DNA from: Devosia sp. Root635
Lineage (GTDB): Bacteria; Pseudomonadota; Alphaproteobacteria; Rhizobiales; Devosiaceae
NCBI RefSeq assembly: GCF_001427605.1
Contig: NZ_LMGZ01000001.1
Location: 62,001-126,000, forward strand
DNA length: 64,000 bases
Reading direction: 5' to 3'
Shown here: positions 18,031-26,601 of the stretch, piece by piece
How the letters are laid out: every line of letters starts with the position of its first letter
How positions within the stretch are numbered: position 1 is the first letter of the stretch
Notes under the pieces: model-generated
Database searches by the model: none
What the model was told of the DNA's origin: nothing
What the model saw: the letters and a program-made list of their open reading frames with translations, nothing else
Made by a program: the position numbers and the translations under genes

Positions 18031-18278
18031 TAATGCGCGCGAGCCGCGTCGAGACGGAATTGGGACTGGATGCACACGTCGATCAGATCGCCGGGGTGGC
18101 TGCCGTCTTCGATGAGATGGGCGTTGTCTTCGAGAAGTTCGGGGGCAACGGCCAGAACGCGTTCCAGCAGTTCATCAAGGCTTGCTGCCTCTGTGACCAA
18201 GCCCGGAATATCATCGCTTGTGGCAACCCAAACGCCCGCTTCATTGTCCCACTGGGCAATGACGAGAAGCTTTTTCGT
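18030..18278 (-). pseudogene. DUF1902-type antitoxin paired with HicA, lacking a normal start codon
   Basis: An open frame encodes KKLLVIAQWDNEAGVWVATS, then DDIPGLVTEAASLDELLERV and a hydrophilic end to TAA at 18030. This matches the small DUF1902/HicB-like antitoxin fold. No ATG, GTG or TTG lies between the upstream in-frame stop and the conserved part. A good ribosome site (AGGAG) is followed five bases later by ACG at 18276-18278, exactly where a start would be expected. Either ACG is used weakly or the ATG was lost. Product 82 residues if so. It overlaps the broken toxin (TAATG), so the module looks decayed. Confidence 0.7.
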
Positions 18279-18384
18279 GTCGGCTCCTAGGTTCTGGCGA
18301 GTTCAAGCACGAATATATCGTTAGAACAAGACGCCTGAACAACGGGTGAAACATGGCAGTGTTTCGCCCGCGTTGTCCCTGTTC

Positions 18385-19149
18385 CTACACCTTCCCCAAA
18401 TCCCCCTTCAGCCCCTTGCGCAGGAACAGCACCGCCAGTGCTTCCATGATCAGATGTCCAGCCGAAGCACCATCGAGCGCCGGCAAGTCCACGCCCAGCA
18501 TCTGTGCCAGCCCCGCCAGCAGCATGAAGGCGGCGACGATATAGGTCTTGTAGCCGTTCAGAATATCCATGATCGTTCTCCAGAGTGTGATCGTGTTGAT
18601 CGGTGCCGTCGTTCCGGCTGCATCGAGAGCAGCCGCCCGCACTGTTGCCACGCGGGCGGTCCAGCCCTTGCCGAAAGTGGCAAAGGTCGGCAGGCGATTG
18701 AGGAAGGCCAGGCGCCGGTCGCAGAGTGCGCCGATGAGCGCGCCGAGCCCCTTGCGCGCGGCATAAGCTTCCACCGCATCGAGCGTCAGCGGCCCCACCT
18801 GCCCGTCTGCCGCCACGTCGAGCTCGGCCTGAAGCGTGCGAATGGCCCGATCGGGGCCCGAATTGACCGCGAAGTCGAACAGCGCCAGGTCGAGCCCGGT
18901 GGGCAATTGCCCGGCCTGGCAGCGGTCCCAATAGCTGGCGCGATAGATCTTCGCCGCCTCGGGCCTTTGCAAGTCCATCACCGCGCTCTTGGGCAGTTTC
19001 CACCACGGCGAGACCAGGCGCCAGCGCGCCAGCGTCTTGTGGGTGATGCCCATATTGGTGGCGCCACCGGGATCGGACGGATGGTCAGCATAGCCGCCCT
19101 CCTGCCGCAGCACCGCGTCGAGGCAGATATCGAACCGGCTTCTAGCCAT
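18385..19149 (-). CDS. GTA-linked GH108 endolysin with C-terminal membrane segment
   Basis: A 254-residue protein that probably cuts peptidoglycan to release GTA particles. The N-terminus has the GH108 motif RQEGGYADHPSDPGGATNMG with catalytic Glu17. A peptidoglycan-binding-type domain follows (about 75-165: YWDRCQAGQLPTGLDLALFD). A membrane segment lies near 203-223 (TYIVAAFMLLAGLAQMLG), and a second hydrophobic stretch follows near 232-247. The combined enzyme and membrane tail is unusual and could merge endolysin and holin-like anchoring. Start ATG 19149 with a GGGGGAA ribosome site. It overlaps the end of the hub gene by eight bases. Confidence 0.85.
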   Translation of the reverse strand: MARSRFDICLDAVLRQEGGYADHPSDPGGATNMGITHKTLARWRLVSPWWKLPKSAVMDLQRPEAAKIYRASYWDRCQAGQLPTGLDLALFDFAVNSGPDRAIRTLQAELDVAADGQVGPLTLDAVEAYAARKGLGALIGALCDRRLAFLNRLPTFATFGKGWTARVATVRAAALDAAGTTAPINTITLWRTIMDILNGYKTYIVAAFMLLAGLAQMLGVDLPALDGASAGHLIMEALAVLFLRKGLKGDLGKV

Positions 19150-22100
19150 GAAATTCCCCCTGCGCGGCATGGCCTTGGCCTAGCACCGCGCTCAATTGCG
19201 CCACGGTGAAATCGAATGCGGCCGGCAGCACGCCGAAATCGGCTACCTGCTCAGCGCTTGAATAGGCCGCCGAGGGCAGGCCGGTTTCCAGCACCCGCAC
19301 CGCCGCCGCGCCATCGAAGATCGTCACACGATAGCGCTCGGGCACATGCTCCATCGGCGCATCGGCCACGCCCCAGCCATCGCCATCGGCCCGGCTGCGC
19401 CGCACCCAGCGCAAGCCGATATCGCCGCTGCCGTCCCGCTCCGCCCGCAGATGCACCGGCGCCAGCGGCAAAGCCGGCCCCAGCCCGGCCTCGACCGAAA
19501 GGCTTGTGCCCTCGATATCGGTCGCCCCGGCATAGATGCGGAAGTCCCGCATCTCCCCCAGCAGTCCCGGCTCCACCGGCAGCGTCACCGCCCGCGAATC
19601 CGGCACCATCACGCGCGCGCCCATGGCAGCGGCCCCAACCGGAGTGCCCTCCAATCCGCGCAACAACCGGCGCAGTCGATAGCGCCCGGACGAGACCAGC
19701 TCGGCCTCGGCAAAGCCGATCACCTCCCAGCCACCGCCATCGGTCTCGATCGCCAGCCGGTTGCTGCCCGAGAGCACGGCCAGCGGTTCGACCGAGGCCA
19801 GGTGCCCGGCCAGCAACGTCACCTCCACCACATTGCCCTCGTCCCAGATCGCCACCGGTCCCGGCAGCAATGGCGTCGCCATCGCGCCCAGGAACCCGCG
19901 CCGCGGCAGGGTCGCAGCCACGGCGCCGGTCGTGTCGTCCACCAGTTGCACGCTGCCCGGCCAGGGTTGCGCATAGGCGGCAGCCATCAGCCGGGACCGC
20001 GTCGCATCGCCCGGCAGCGGCGGCAGATGCGCCACTGTCACCACCGGCAGCGCCCGCACCTGCGCCCCTCCCCCTGAGGCCAGCGGCCTGTCGATACCGG
20101 TCGCGACGGCCGTATCCGCCGGCAGGGTTCTCGCCGTCACTTTCCGCATCAGCCCGTCGCGGATTTCGCCGATCTCGAACGGCCCCTCGGCCAGCCCGTC
20201 AATCTCGGTGACATCGCCCGGCTCCAGCGCCAGCGCCGAAGGTGGCAGGCTGAAATCGAGCACCTCGCGCTGCGTGCTGCGGCCATCGAGCATCCGCTCC
20301 GCCGCCAGCCGCGCGGCCGAGGCATCGAGCGTCATCGCACTCGTCTCGCCCGCCAGCGGCCCATTGCCGCCATTCAGCGCCGTTACCGTGCCGATCAGGT
20401 AATCCCGTTCGCGGTCGAGATAGGTCAGCGCCAGCCGCCCCGGCGTCTCGGCCGGGTCGCCCCGCCGGCGCGCCACAATCGCCCCCTCACCCGCTGCCAA
20501 CTCCTCCGCATCGAGCACCACGGCCTGGGCATGGCGGCTCACGCCGAGATGCAGCCCATCCGCGCCGCTGCGCAGGCTGAGCCCCGTCGCCGCCAGCAGC
20601 GGCTCCAGCGCCTCGCGTGCGGTGGTTGCCGTGCCCAGCACCAGCCCACCCACTAGCGGCGCAGCTGCTTCGGCGCTCAGGGCCACGCCATGATCGGCGG
20701 CGATGGCACTGGCGAGTTCATCGCTGGCCATGCCGCCCAGCCGCCCGGTCAGCCAGTGCCCGTTGCGATGGTTGGGACCGTCGGCCCATACATCACTCAG
20801 CGCCGGAAAGGCCGGATAGGGCCGCGCATCCCAGGTCCACAGATACATCCGCTCCATGTCGACCATGCCGGCCGGATTGTTGGCCGGATCGCCCCACCAG
20901 GCCCGGTGCGCCCGCAACACCTGCCGCTGGATCAGCGGATCGGGTGTGCCCGCCGAAAAATACGGAAGCCCGCTTTCGGCGCTCTTGGGATCGCCGAAGA
21001 TATTGGGCTGGTTCGCCCCCTTGTCGACCGCGCCACAGCCCAGCTCAGTGAAAACCACCGGCTTCGAACCCGGTATCCAGGCCGTTGGACTGCCATTGCG
21101 CACGCCGCCCGGCCGGTCATGATGGGCTTGGCTCCACCAGTTGCGGATGTCCTTGAAGCGCCACACCCAGGGCTCGCCATAAGCGCCGTCGGTAATTGGC
21201 GTCCGCACCTGCGCCTGCCGGTCGGCGTCGCTGGCATAGAACCAGTCGAACCCCTCGCCCCCGGCGACATTGCCCATCAGATAGTCGAGGTCATAACCTG
21301 CCGCCGAGGCACCCGCGTCCGCATGTCCATGCCCGTCCCGCCAATCGGCCAGCGGCATATAATTGTCTATGCCCACCGCGTCGATATTGGCCGCGGCCCA
21401 GAGCGGATCGAGATGAAAGAATTTCTCGCCGCCCCCCGGCTGATAGCCCGAATATTCGCTCCAGTCCGCGGCATAGGTCAGCCTTGTCCCCTCGCCCACC
21501 ACCGCTCGCACGTCATCGGCCAGCGCCACCAGCGCCGACACGAACGGAAAGCTGTTCCCCACGCCGCGCACAGTCGTCAGCCCGACCATTTCCGAGCCGA
21601 TGAGCAGCGTATCGACACCCCCGGCCGCCACCGCGAGCCCGGCATAATGCAGCGCCATCTGCCGATAGGCCGCGGCAAATGTCGCCACCTGCGCCGCCGC
21701 TGCCGCCGACTGGTCGGGCGACCCCGGCTGTCCCGGTGCCGGATAGCAGGTGATGCGTCCGCGCCACGGATAAGCCGCCTGCTCGCTGCCCCCATGCGGG
21801 TCGGGCAGGCCATTGCCCCCGGCCACATCCATCATCACCATGGGATAGAGCGTTACCCCCAGCCCGCGCGCCTTGAGGTCGGCAATCGCCGCCAGCACCG
21901 CCGCATCCGACGGCGTGCCGCCATAGGCTGCCCCGCCGCCGTGGCTCGACACGACAGGCACGTCGCCGCGCCCGAGCCCCATGACGCTCCACTCGGCGCC
22001 CAGCACGGTCCGCTCCGCCGCCTCGACCCGCGGTCCGATGGCGCAATGCCCGCAGCGCAGGTCATCGCCGAACCAGGCCACGACAAGTGCCACATGTTCG

Positions 22101-22873
22101 AGATTGGGGCACAGCGCCACCAGCTCGTCGATCGACGCCGTCCAGTCGCTCACCGATGACGACACGTGGGTATTCTCACCCGCCGTCTGCCCCGGCCCGA
22201 CAATGCGCACCCGCGGGGTGGGGTCATAGCCGAATTCGGTGGCGCCGGGGATTGCCGTCACCGCGCGAATACTCGGCTCCAGGTCGCCCACCACCCGGCA
22301 CAATTCCACGCTCAGATGCGGAATGCGGTTGCCGAAGCGATTGAGCGGCAATTGCTCGACCACCAGGTAGCACAGCCCGCGATATCCAGGCGCTACACCC
22401 TGCGTGGCCTCGATCAGCCCGTCCGGCAACTGGTCCTCGGTGCCGCGATAAAAGCGCAGCGCCAGTCCGGTCGTATCGAGCAATTGCCCATCCGCCCAGA
22501 TGCGCCCCAGCCGCTGCACCTCGCCCTCGCAGAAGGCCACGGCGAAGCTGGCGCCGACCACATCCTGGTCCGGCTCCTGCCCAAAGCCCTTGGCCCCGCC
22601 ATTCTCTACCGCCAGCAGTTCCAGCTCCCGCGCCCAGATGATGTTGCCCGATAGCCGGCTCCAGCCATAAAGCCGCGGCACCGCGCCGCCCTCGCTCGAT
22701 CCCTGCAGCCGGATATCACCGCCGGCCGCCGGTGCCCGCTGCTCCCCGAACAACATGCTATCAACCGCGCTCCCGGCCAGCGCACCAAGCGCCCGCCCGA
22801 CCGTCGCACCCAGCGGCCCGCCCACGAAGCCGCCAACAAATTGCCCGGCAAGGGAAAGCGCGAGAGTGGCCAT
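19142..22873 (-). CDS. GTA baseplate megatron/host-interaction protein (gp15-like)
   Basis: A 1243-residue protein at the tail tip, matching the GTA TIM-barrel-like tail protein. An Ala/Gly-rich hydrophobic N-terminus (GGFVGGPLGATVGRALGALA) is followed by tail-hub sequence, a glycoside hydrolase TIM-barrel-like region in roughly residues 270-640 (GIDNYMPLADWRDGH, KPVVFTELGCGAVDKGANQP, YLWTWDARPYPAFP), and a long C-terminal part with beta-rich phage-tail features. Start ATG 22873 has an AAGGAA ribosome site. It is full length for the family. It presumably acts in recipient binding and DNA injection. Confidence 0.92.
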   Translation of the reverse strand: MATLALSLAGQFVGGFVGGPLGATVGRALGALAGSAVDSMLFGEQRAPAAGGDIRLQGSSEGGAVPRLYGWSRLSGNIIWARELELLAVENGGAKGFGQEPDQDVVGASFAVAFCEGEVQRLGRIWADGQLLDTTGLALRFYRGTEDQLPDGLIEATQGVAPGYRGLCYLVVEQLPLNRFGNRIPHLSVELCRVVGDLEPSIRAVTAIPGATEFGYDPTPRVRIVGPGQTAGENTHVSSSVSDWTASIDELVALCPNLEHVALVVAWFGDDLRCGHCAIGPRVEAAERTVLGAEWSVMGLGRGDVPVVSSHGGGAAYGGTPSDAAVLAAIADLKARGLGVTLYPMVMMDVAGGNGLPDPHGGSEQAAYPWRGRITCYPAPGQPGSPDQSAAAAAQVATFAAAYRQMALHYAGLAVAAGGVDTLLIGSEMVGLTTVRGVGNSFPFVSALVALADDVRAVVGEGTRLTYAADWSEYSGYQPGGGEKFFHLDPLWAAANIDAVGIDNYMPLADWRDGHGHADAGASAAGYDLDYLMGNVAGGEGFDWFYASDADRQAQVRTPITDGAYGEPWVWRFKDIRNWWSQAHHDRPGGVRNGSPTAWIPGSKPVVFTELGCGAVDKGANQPNIFGDPKSAESGLPYFSAGTPDPLIQRQVLRAHRAWWGDPANNPAGMVDMERMYLWTWDARPYPAFPALSDVWADGPNHRNGHWLTGRLGGMASDELASAIAADHGVALSAEAAAPLVGGLVLGTATTAREALEPLLAATGLSLRSGADGLHLGVSRHAQAVVLDAEELAAGEGAIVARRRGDPAETPGRLALTYLDRERDYLIGTVTALNGGNGPLAGETSAMTLDASAARLAAERMLDGRSTQREVLDFSLPPSALALEPGDVTEIDGLAEGPFEIGEIRDGLMRKVTARTLPADTAVATGIDRPLASGGGAQVRALPVVTVAHLPPLPGDATRSRLMAAAYAQPWPGSVQLVDDTTGAVAATLPRRGFLGAMATPLLPGPVAIWDEGNVVEVTLLAGHLASVEPLAVLSGSNRLAIETDGGGWEVIGFAEAELVSSGRYRLRRLLRGLEGTPVGAAAMGARVMVPDSRAVTLPVEPGLLGEMRDFRIYAGATDIEGTSLSVEAGLGPALPLAPVHLRAERDGSGDIGLRWVRRSRADGDGWGVADAPMEHVPERYRVTIFDGAAAVRVLETGLPSAAYSSAEQVADFGVLPAAFDFTVAQLSAVLGQGHAAQGEFHG

Positions 22874-22890
22874 GTGTGTTTCCTTTCTTC

Positions 22891-23015
22891 ACCTCTCCCT
22901 TGGGGGAGAGGTCGACCCTCTTGGGTCGGGTGAGGGGGCCTTTCTTGATGCGGTGCGAGGGGAAGGCCCCCTCACCCGGCGCTAACGCGCCGACCTCTCC
23001 CCCAAAGCGAGAGGT
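22891..23015. repeat. Interspersed palindromic repeat, family B, copy 2 (inside GTA cluster)
   Basis: Almost identical in layout to 8518-8643: ACCTCTCCCTTGGGGGAGAGG, then GGGTCGGGTGAGGGGGCCTTT; after a short loop AAGGCCCCCTCACCCG and GCGCCGACCTCTCCCCC. It fills the gap between the gp14-like and gp15-like genes, and its right arm overlaps the last codons of the gp14-like gene. Confidence 0.85.
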
Positions 23016-23425
23016 GGAAACCGAAACCGCGCCGACACCCGCCTTACCCAGGCTTCGGTCAAATTCGCCTCGACCACGCCCAGCCGTTCCTGGGCATGGA
23101 TGAACCGCTCCGGCCCCACCAGGATCCCGCAATGCTTGGCGTCGACCATGCCGCCGAGCCGAAACAGCACCACCTGTCCCGCGGCCATCGGCCCATTCTC
23201 CGCCACCAGCAGCCTCTCCGCCGCCCGCCGCAGCGCTCCGGCATTGCCCGGGTCGCGCATATCCGCCCGGTAGGCCGGCATTGCCATCGGCTCGGCGCCA
23301 TAAAGCGCCCGCCACACGCCGCGCAGCAACCCCAGGCAATCGCACCCCGCCCCAGCCAGCGACGCCTGGTGCCGATAGGGCGTATCGAGAAATTCCCGCG
23401 CCGCCGCCACGATTTCGGCGCTCAT
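22982..23425 (-). CDS. GTA NlpC/P60 tail peptidase (gp14-like)
   Basis: A 147-residue cell-wall hydrolase thought to sit in the tail tip and open recipient peptidoglycan. The NlpC/P60 catalytic Cys30 is in GAGCDCLGLL and the catalytic histidine in VDAKHCGILVG. The last ten or so codons (PPLALGERSAR) and the stop lie within the family B repeat, so the original C-terminus has probably been replaced or extended by repeat sequence. The ATG at 23425 overlaps the upstream stop (ATGA). Confidence 0.9.
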   Translation of the reverse strand: MSAEIVAAAREFLDTPYRHQASLAGAGCDCLGLLRGVWRALYGAEPMAMPAYRADMRDPGNAGALRRAAERLLVAENGPMAAGQVVLFRLGGMVDAKHCGILVGPERFIHAQERLGVVEANLTEAWVRRVSARFRFPPLALGERSAR

Positions 23426-24312
23426 TTCACCACCGCCCGCCCATCCAGCGCATCACCATTGCGCGGATGGCGCAGCACGAAATCGCTGCCCGGAATATGC
23501 GGAAAGCCGCGGAAATTGACCGCATTGGCGAACTTGTCCCGGCAGCTGGCAAACCGCCGGTCGCACCCGGCCGTCACTTCGAGCGTATCGCCCACCGCCA
23601 CCCGCTGGCCCACCGCCACGCCGAACCCCAGCACATCGCCACCCATGCCGCGCTGATGGCTCACCACCCCGTCGCGCAGCCCGCTCCGCTGCCCATCGGT
23701 CCACTCCGCGCTGCCGAAACCGAACCAGCCCTCCTCGAACCCACCCAGCCCCGCCACCACGACACGATGGTCGTCGTCCATCGCCGTCACCGTGGCAAAG
23801 CCCCGATAGGCCGTGCCCGCCAGGCCCACACCGCATCGGGCATCGCCCACCACGGCGTCGCACAGCCCCTGGTAAAGCCGCCCGCGTGTCGCATTCAGCC
23901 CCTGCTGCGCCGAGCGCAGTTCCGCCCGGAACACATTGTCTTCACGGATGATTTCGCCAATCGCATCGCTGCGCAGTTTCACCCGCTGGCTCACATCGAC
24001 CCAGTTGACCCGCCAAGTCTCCACGTCGGCCCCGTCGTAGCGCCCGAGCAGGATGTCGTCCTCGCTGATCGCCTCGGCATGGAGCACGCCCAGCACCTCC
24101 GATGTCTCCACCTGCGCCCCCAGCCGCGCCGGCACCTCGCCGCCATCGAGGCCATGCGCCGGCACGAAATCCACGCCGCCGAAGCTCAGCACACGATCAT
24201 GGTCGGTGAAGCCCAGCACCACGCCATCCCTCCGCACCAGCTTCCAGCAGGTGGCCAGCGTCGTCTCGCTTTGCGCTAGATGCGCCGCGAGCCCGATATC
24301 CAGTGTCCTCAT
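23422..24312 (-). CDS. GTA tail hub protein, DUF2163 family (gp13-like)
   Basis: A 296-residue protein matching the DUF2163/BR0599 family, the hub in GTA tails. Typical features are the N-terminal LATCWKLVRRDGVVLGFTDHDR and the C-terminal TAGCDRRFASCRDKFANAVN followed by FRGFPHIPGSDF, whose cysteines can bind a metal or cluster in related hubs. Start ATG at 24312 overlaps the gp12-like stop by four bases, and its own stop overlaps the next start. No sign of damage. Confidence 0.92.
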   Translation of the reverse strand: MRTLDIGLAAHLAQSETTLATCWKLVRRDGVVLGFTDHDRVLSFGGVDFVPAHGLDGGEVPARLGAQVETSEVLGVLHAEAISEDDILLGRYDGADVETWRVNWVDVSQRVKLRSDAIGEIIREDNVFRAELRSAQQGLNATRGRLYQGLCDAVVGDARCGVGLAGTAYRGFATVTAMDDDHRVVVAGLGGFEEGWFGFGSAEWTDGQRSGLRDGVVSHQRGMGGDVLGFGVAVGQRVAVGDTLEVTAGCDRRFASCRDKFANAVNFRGFPHIPGSDFVLRHPRNGDALDGRAVVK

Positions 24313-24929
24313 GGCAATATCTCCACCAGCGGAATGGCAGGCGCCTCGGCCCCGTCGAAGCTGGTCAGTTCCACATCCAGCCGATCGGTATCGAATCGAA
24401 CAGGCACATCGAACAGAAACCCCGCCGTTACCTCGGCCCCATCATCTGGCGCCGCCGCAAACGTCACGACGCCCGTCGTCACATCCACCGCCCAGCCGCT
24501 CCCCAGTTCCACCCCCGCCACCGCCACCTTCACGCTCCCCGAAACCGGCCTTGTGATCGGCCGCAGATAGGGGTCGAACGCCGCGCCATAGCGCTTGCTC
24601 AGCTGAAACGCGGTCCTGCTGCCGTCCCCGGCGCCAATCACCTGGTCCAGCGCATCAGGCACCGCGCCACCGCTGGAAAAATCCAGCCCGTCGCGCCACA
24701 AAAACCCATGCAGCCGCCCGCGCCTCTCCTCGAAAAACGCCAGCACCGCCTGCATATCGGCCCGCGACTTCACGCCATAGCCGGCATTGTACCGTCGCCG
24801 CGAATGCTGCCACCGCCCATTGCGCTGCTCGCGGCCGGACGCCAATGTGACCACATCGGTCCTGCGCTCCGGGCCGCCGCGCGCGCCGAGAGCGACGTCG
24901 AGGGGGAAGCGAACTGGATGAAAAGCCAT
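24309..24929 (-). CDS. GTA distal tail protein, DUF2460 family (gp12-like)
   Basis: A 206-residue DUF2460 protein, forming the ring between tail tube and baseplate in GTA-like particles. Recognisable parts are MAFHPVRFPLDVALGARGGP, RRRYNAGYGVKSRADMQAVL followed by AFFEERRGRLHGFLWRD, and a C-terminal beta domain ending FDGAEAPAIPLVEILP. I placed the start at ATG 24929; the upstream extension to 24953 has no conserved residues. Coupled to gp13 by a four-base overlap. Confidence 0.9.
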   Translation of the reverse strand: MAFHPVRFPLDVALGARGGPERRTDVVTLASGREQRNGRWQHSRRRYNAGYGVKSRADMQAVLAFFEERRGRLHGFLWRDGLDFSSGGAVPDALDQVIGAGDGSRTAFQLSKRYGAAFDPYLRPITRPVSGSVKVAVAGVELGSGWAVDVTTGVVTFAAAPDDGAEVTAGFLFDVPVRFDTDRLDVELTSFDGAEAPAIPLVEILP

Positions 24930-24993
24930 CTTTCTACTCTCTCGTTTTGGCACTGAAGCGCGCGGAGATTCAGGTCAGGCCGAGTCGAAAGGG

Positions 24994-25060
24994 GCAGGCT
25001 TCGAGAACCGGAGCGCAGCGTACTTTTGGGTACGTGAGCACCGGAAGCGCAGAAGCCTGC
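24994..25060. repeat. Interspersed repeat, family E, copy 1 (inside GTA cluster)
   Basis: Palindromic ends GCAGGCTTC and GAAGCCTGC enclose a core GGAGCGCAGCGTAC-TTTTGG-GTACGTGAGCACCGG. The core recurs at 28235-28304. It lies between the tape-measure gene and the gp12-like gene. Confidence 0.75.
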
Positions 25061-25087
25061 CGCTTGCAGGCCGGCATCACCTGAATG

Positions 25088-25636
25088 TCAAGCGCTGCGC
25101 GTCCCGCGCTTCACCGCCCTTAACAGCATCGCGCTGATCTCCGCTTCGCTCGCCGCAAAGCTCCGCGCGTCGCTCGCCGTCACGTTGAACGTCACCTGCA
25201 CCGCCCCGCCGCCGCCTGCCACGCCCAGCCGACCGTCGGGGCCGCGGGCCAGAGGCATGATCGCCTCCGGCCCCGCTTCCCCCGCCAGGCCATGCCCCGT
25301 CCCCAGCGGAAAGTAGCTCGGCGTTGCGATCACCCCGCCCTTGGCGAATGGTGTCACCGTGCCGAGCGCCGGATTGCTTCCGGCAAACAGATTCCCCACC
25401 AGCCCGCCCACCAGGTCGCCCAGCGGCTTGAATGCGGCCTTGAGCGCGATATCGGCGAAGCCGCGCGCAATATCGCCCAGTACCGATTTGAGCGACTTGC
25501 CCTCCAGCAGCGCCCCGCGGAACCCGGCGCTGATCGAGCGCGCCACGCCGTCGGCCAGGTGTTCGATGCGTTCCAGCTCAACCGACACGCTGTCCAGCTC
25601 GTCGCGAAAGCCGTCGGGAAAAAGCTCATCGTCCAT
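25088..25636 (-). CDS. GTA short tail tape-measure protein (gp11-like)
   Basis: A 182-residue tape-measure protein, short as expected for the short GTA tail tube. The N-terminal half is helical (DSVSVELERIEHLADGVARS), with a conserved Gly/Ala-rich hydrophobic mid part (ALKAAFKPLGDLVGGLVGNL) and the GGVIATPSYFPL ... GEAGPEAIMPLARGPDGRLG block seen in GTA and lambda-like tape measures. The ATG at 25636 lies within the end of the upstream chaperone gene, an overlap of 11 bases. Confidence 0.9.
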   Translation of the reverse strand: MDDELFPDGFRDELDSVSVELERIEHLADGVARSISAGFRGALLEGKSLKSVLGDIARGFADIALKAAFKPLGDLVGGLVGNLFAGSNPALGTVTPFAKGGVIATPSYFPLGTGHGLAGEAGPEAIMPLARGPDGRLGVAGGGGAVQVTFNVTASDARSFAASEAEISAMLLRAVKRGTRSA

Positions 25637-25817
25637 CAGGAAAACGCTCCATCAATCCATTGAGGTCGTCGCGGCCCAATGGCCCGCTCCGGTCCCCCAT
25701 CACCGCCCCCCAGGCTGCCGCCAGTTCGCGCGGCGTCATGCGCCAGAATTCCTTTGGCGGCAGCCGCAGCACGCCCAGCCCAAACGCCATCGCCGCCGCC
25801 CAGGGAAACGGCGTCAT
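25626..25817 (-). CDS. GTA tail assembly chaperone (gp10.1, rcc01693-type)
   Basis: A 63-residue protein: FPWAAAMAFGLGVLRLPPKE followed by FWRMTPRELAAAWGAV. This matches the small phage tail assembly chaperone (TAC) found between gp10 and the tape measure in GTA clusters. It is thought to bind the tape measure during tail assembly. It overlaps gp10 by four bases (ATGA) and the tape-measure gene by 11. Confidence 0.88.
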   Translation of the reverse strand: MTPFPWAAAMAFGLGVLRLPPKEFWRMTPRELAAAWGAVMGDRSGPLGRDDLNGLMERFPDGR

Positions 25818-26128
25818 GCCGCCTCTCCAAACGTCGCCCGGAGCAGCCGCGCGGCAATCTCGGCCGCGCCCTTGAGCCCGCCCTCAATGCTCAGCCGCGC
25901 CAGGTCGTCGTCGCTCACCGCATTGCCGCCGCCGCGCAAACCTGCCCCCAGGATCGCCGTCAAATCCCGCGCCGAAACCCGGCCGCTGGAAAACCGCTCG
26001 GCCAGCCCCACCAGATCGCCCGCCTGCAGCCGCGCCTCCAGCTCGGCCAGCGCCCCCAGCGTCAGGCAGAGCACCCGCGCCTCGCCGCCGATGATTGCTT
26101 CGATTTCCCCGCGTTGGGTGATGGCCAT
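25814..26128 (-). CDS. GTA family tail chaperone (gp10-like)
   Basis: A 104-residue member of the GTA-gp10 family: MAITQRGEIEAIIGGEARVL, LGALAELEARLQAGDLVGLAERF, and a helical C-terminus. Role is tail tube assembly, probably together with the next small gene. The ribosome site TAGGAG contains the stop codon of the gp9-like gene, nine bases upstream, and the start context AAACACATGGCC is shared with the gp9-like gene; the gp15-like gene has nearly the same one. Confidence 0.88.
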   Translation of the reverse strand: MAITQRGEIEAIIGGEARVLCLTLGALAELEARLQAGDLVGLAERFSSGRVSARDLTAILGAGLRGGGNAVSDDDLARLSIEGGLKGAAEIAARLLRATFGEAA

Positions 26129-26137
26129 GTGTTTCTC

Positions 26138-26551
26138 CTAGATCGCCGTGAACGTCATTTCCCCGGCGCTTTCCAACGCCAGGTCGAACGTCACTTCCCC
26201 GGCATGGTCCGCCGCGAATTCCAGCGCCACGATCTGGAACGGCCCCGCCACCGTCCCGAAATCGGGAATAATGAGCTGCCAGTTGCGGATGGTTCCGGCA
26301 AAGAACAGCGAGCGCACCTGCGCGTCCGACGAGGTGTCCTTGAAAACGCCTGCCCCACTCACCGAGGCGCGCTTCACCCCACCGCCCGCCAGCAATTCCC
26401 GCCAGCGCCCGGCGCTTTCCTGGTCGGTCGTGTCCACCGTCGCGGCGTTGAACGCCAATGCCCGCGTGCGCAGACCCGCCACGGTGAGAAAGCTCCCCGA
26501 CCCGGTCTGGTCGAGCTTGAGCAGCATATTCTTTCCGCTCTGAGCGGCCAT
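26138..26551 (-). CDS. GTA major tail tube protein, TP901-1 family (gp9-like)
   Basis: A 137-residue tail tube subunit: GKNMLLKLDQTGSGSFLTVA, GLRTRALAFNAATVDTTDQESAGRWRELL and VQ-type beta strands to MTFTAI. This is the compact TP901-1/GTA major tail protein pattern. Start ATG 26551 has the ribosome site AAAGGCG. Downstream of a family C repeat that separates it from the tail terminator gene. Confidence 0.92.
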   Translation of the reverse strand: MAAQSGKNMLLKLDQTGSGSFLTVAGLRTRALAFNAATVDTTDQESAGRWRELLAGGGVKRASVSGAGVFKDTSSDAQVRSLFFAGTIRNWQLIIPDFGTVAGPFQIVALEFAADHAGEVTFDLALESAGEMTFTAI

Positions 26552-26601
26552 GTGTTTCGCCTTTCAAGTTGGGCACCGAACAGGCCCATGAGTGGAGACC
26601 A

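Noticed and set aside
20690-22159. A 489-codon plus-strand frame
   Set aside because: Antisense shadow of the gp15-like gene, rich in His, Arg and Pro with no motif.
24994-25060. Attachment site or IS remnant
   Set aside because: The element recurs at 28235 in the same cluster and has no transposase or target duplication. It is better treated as an interspersed repeat.
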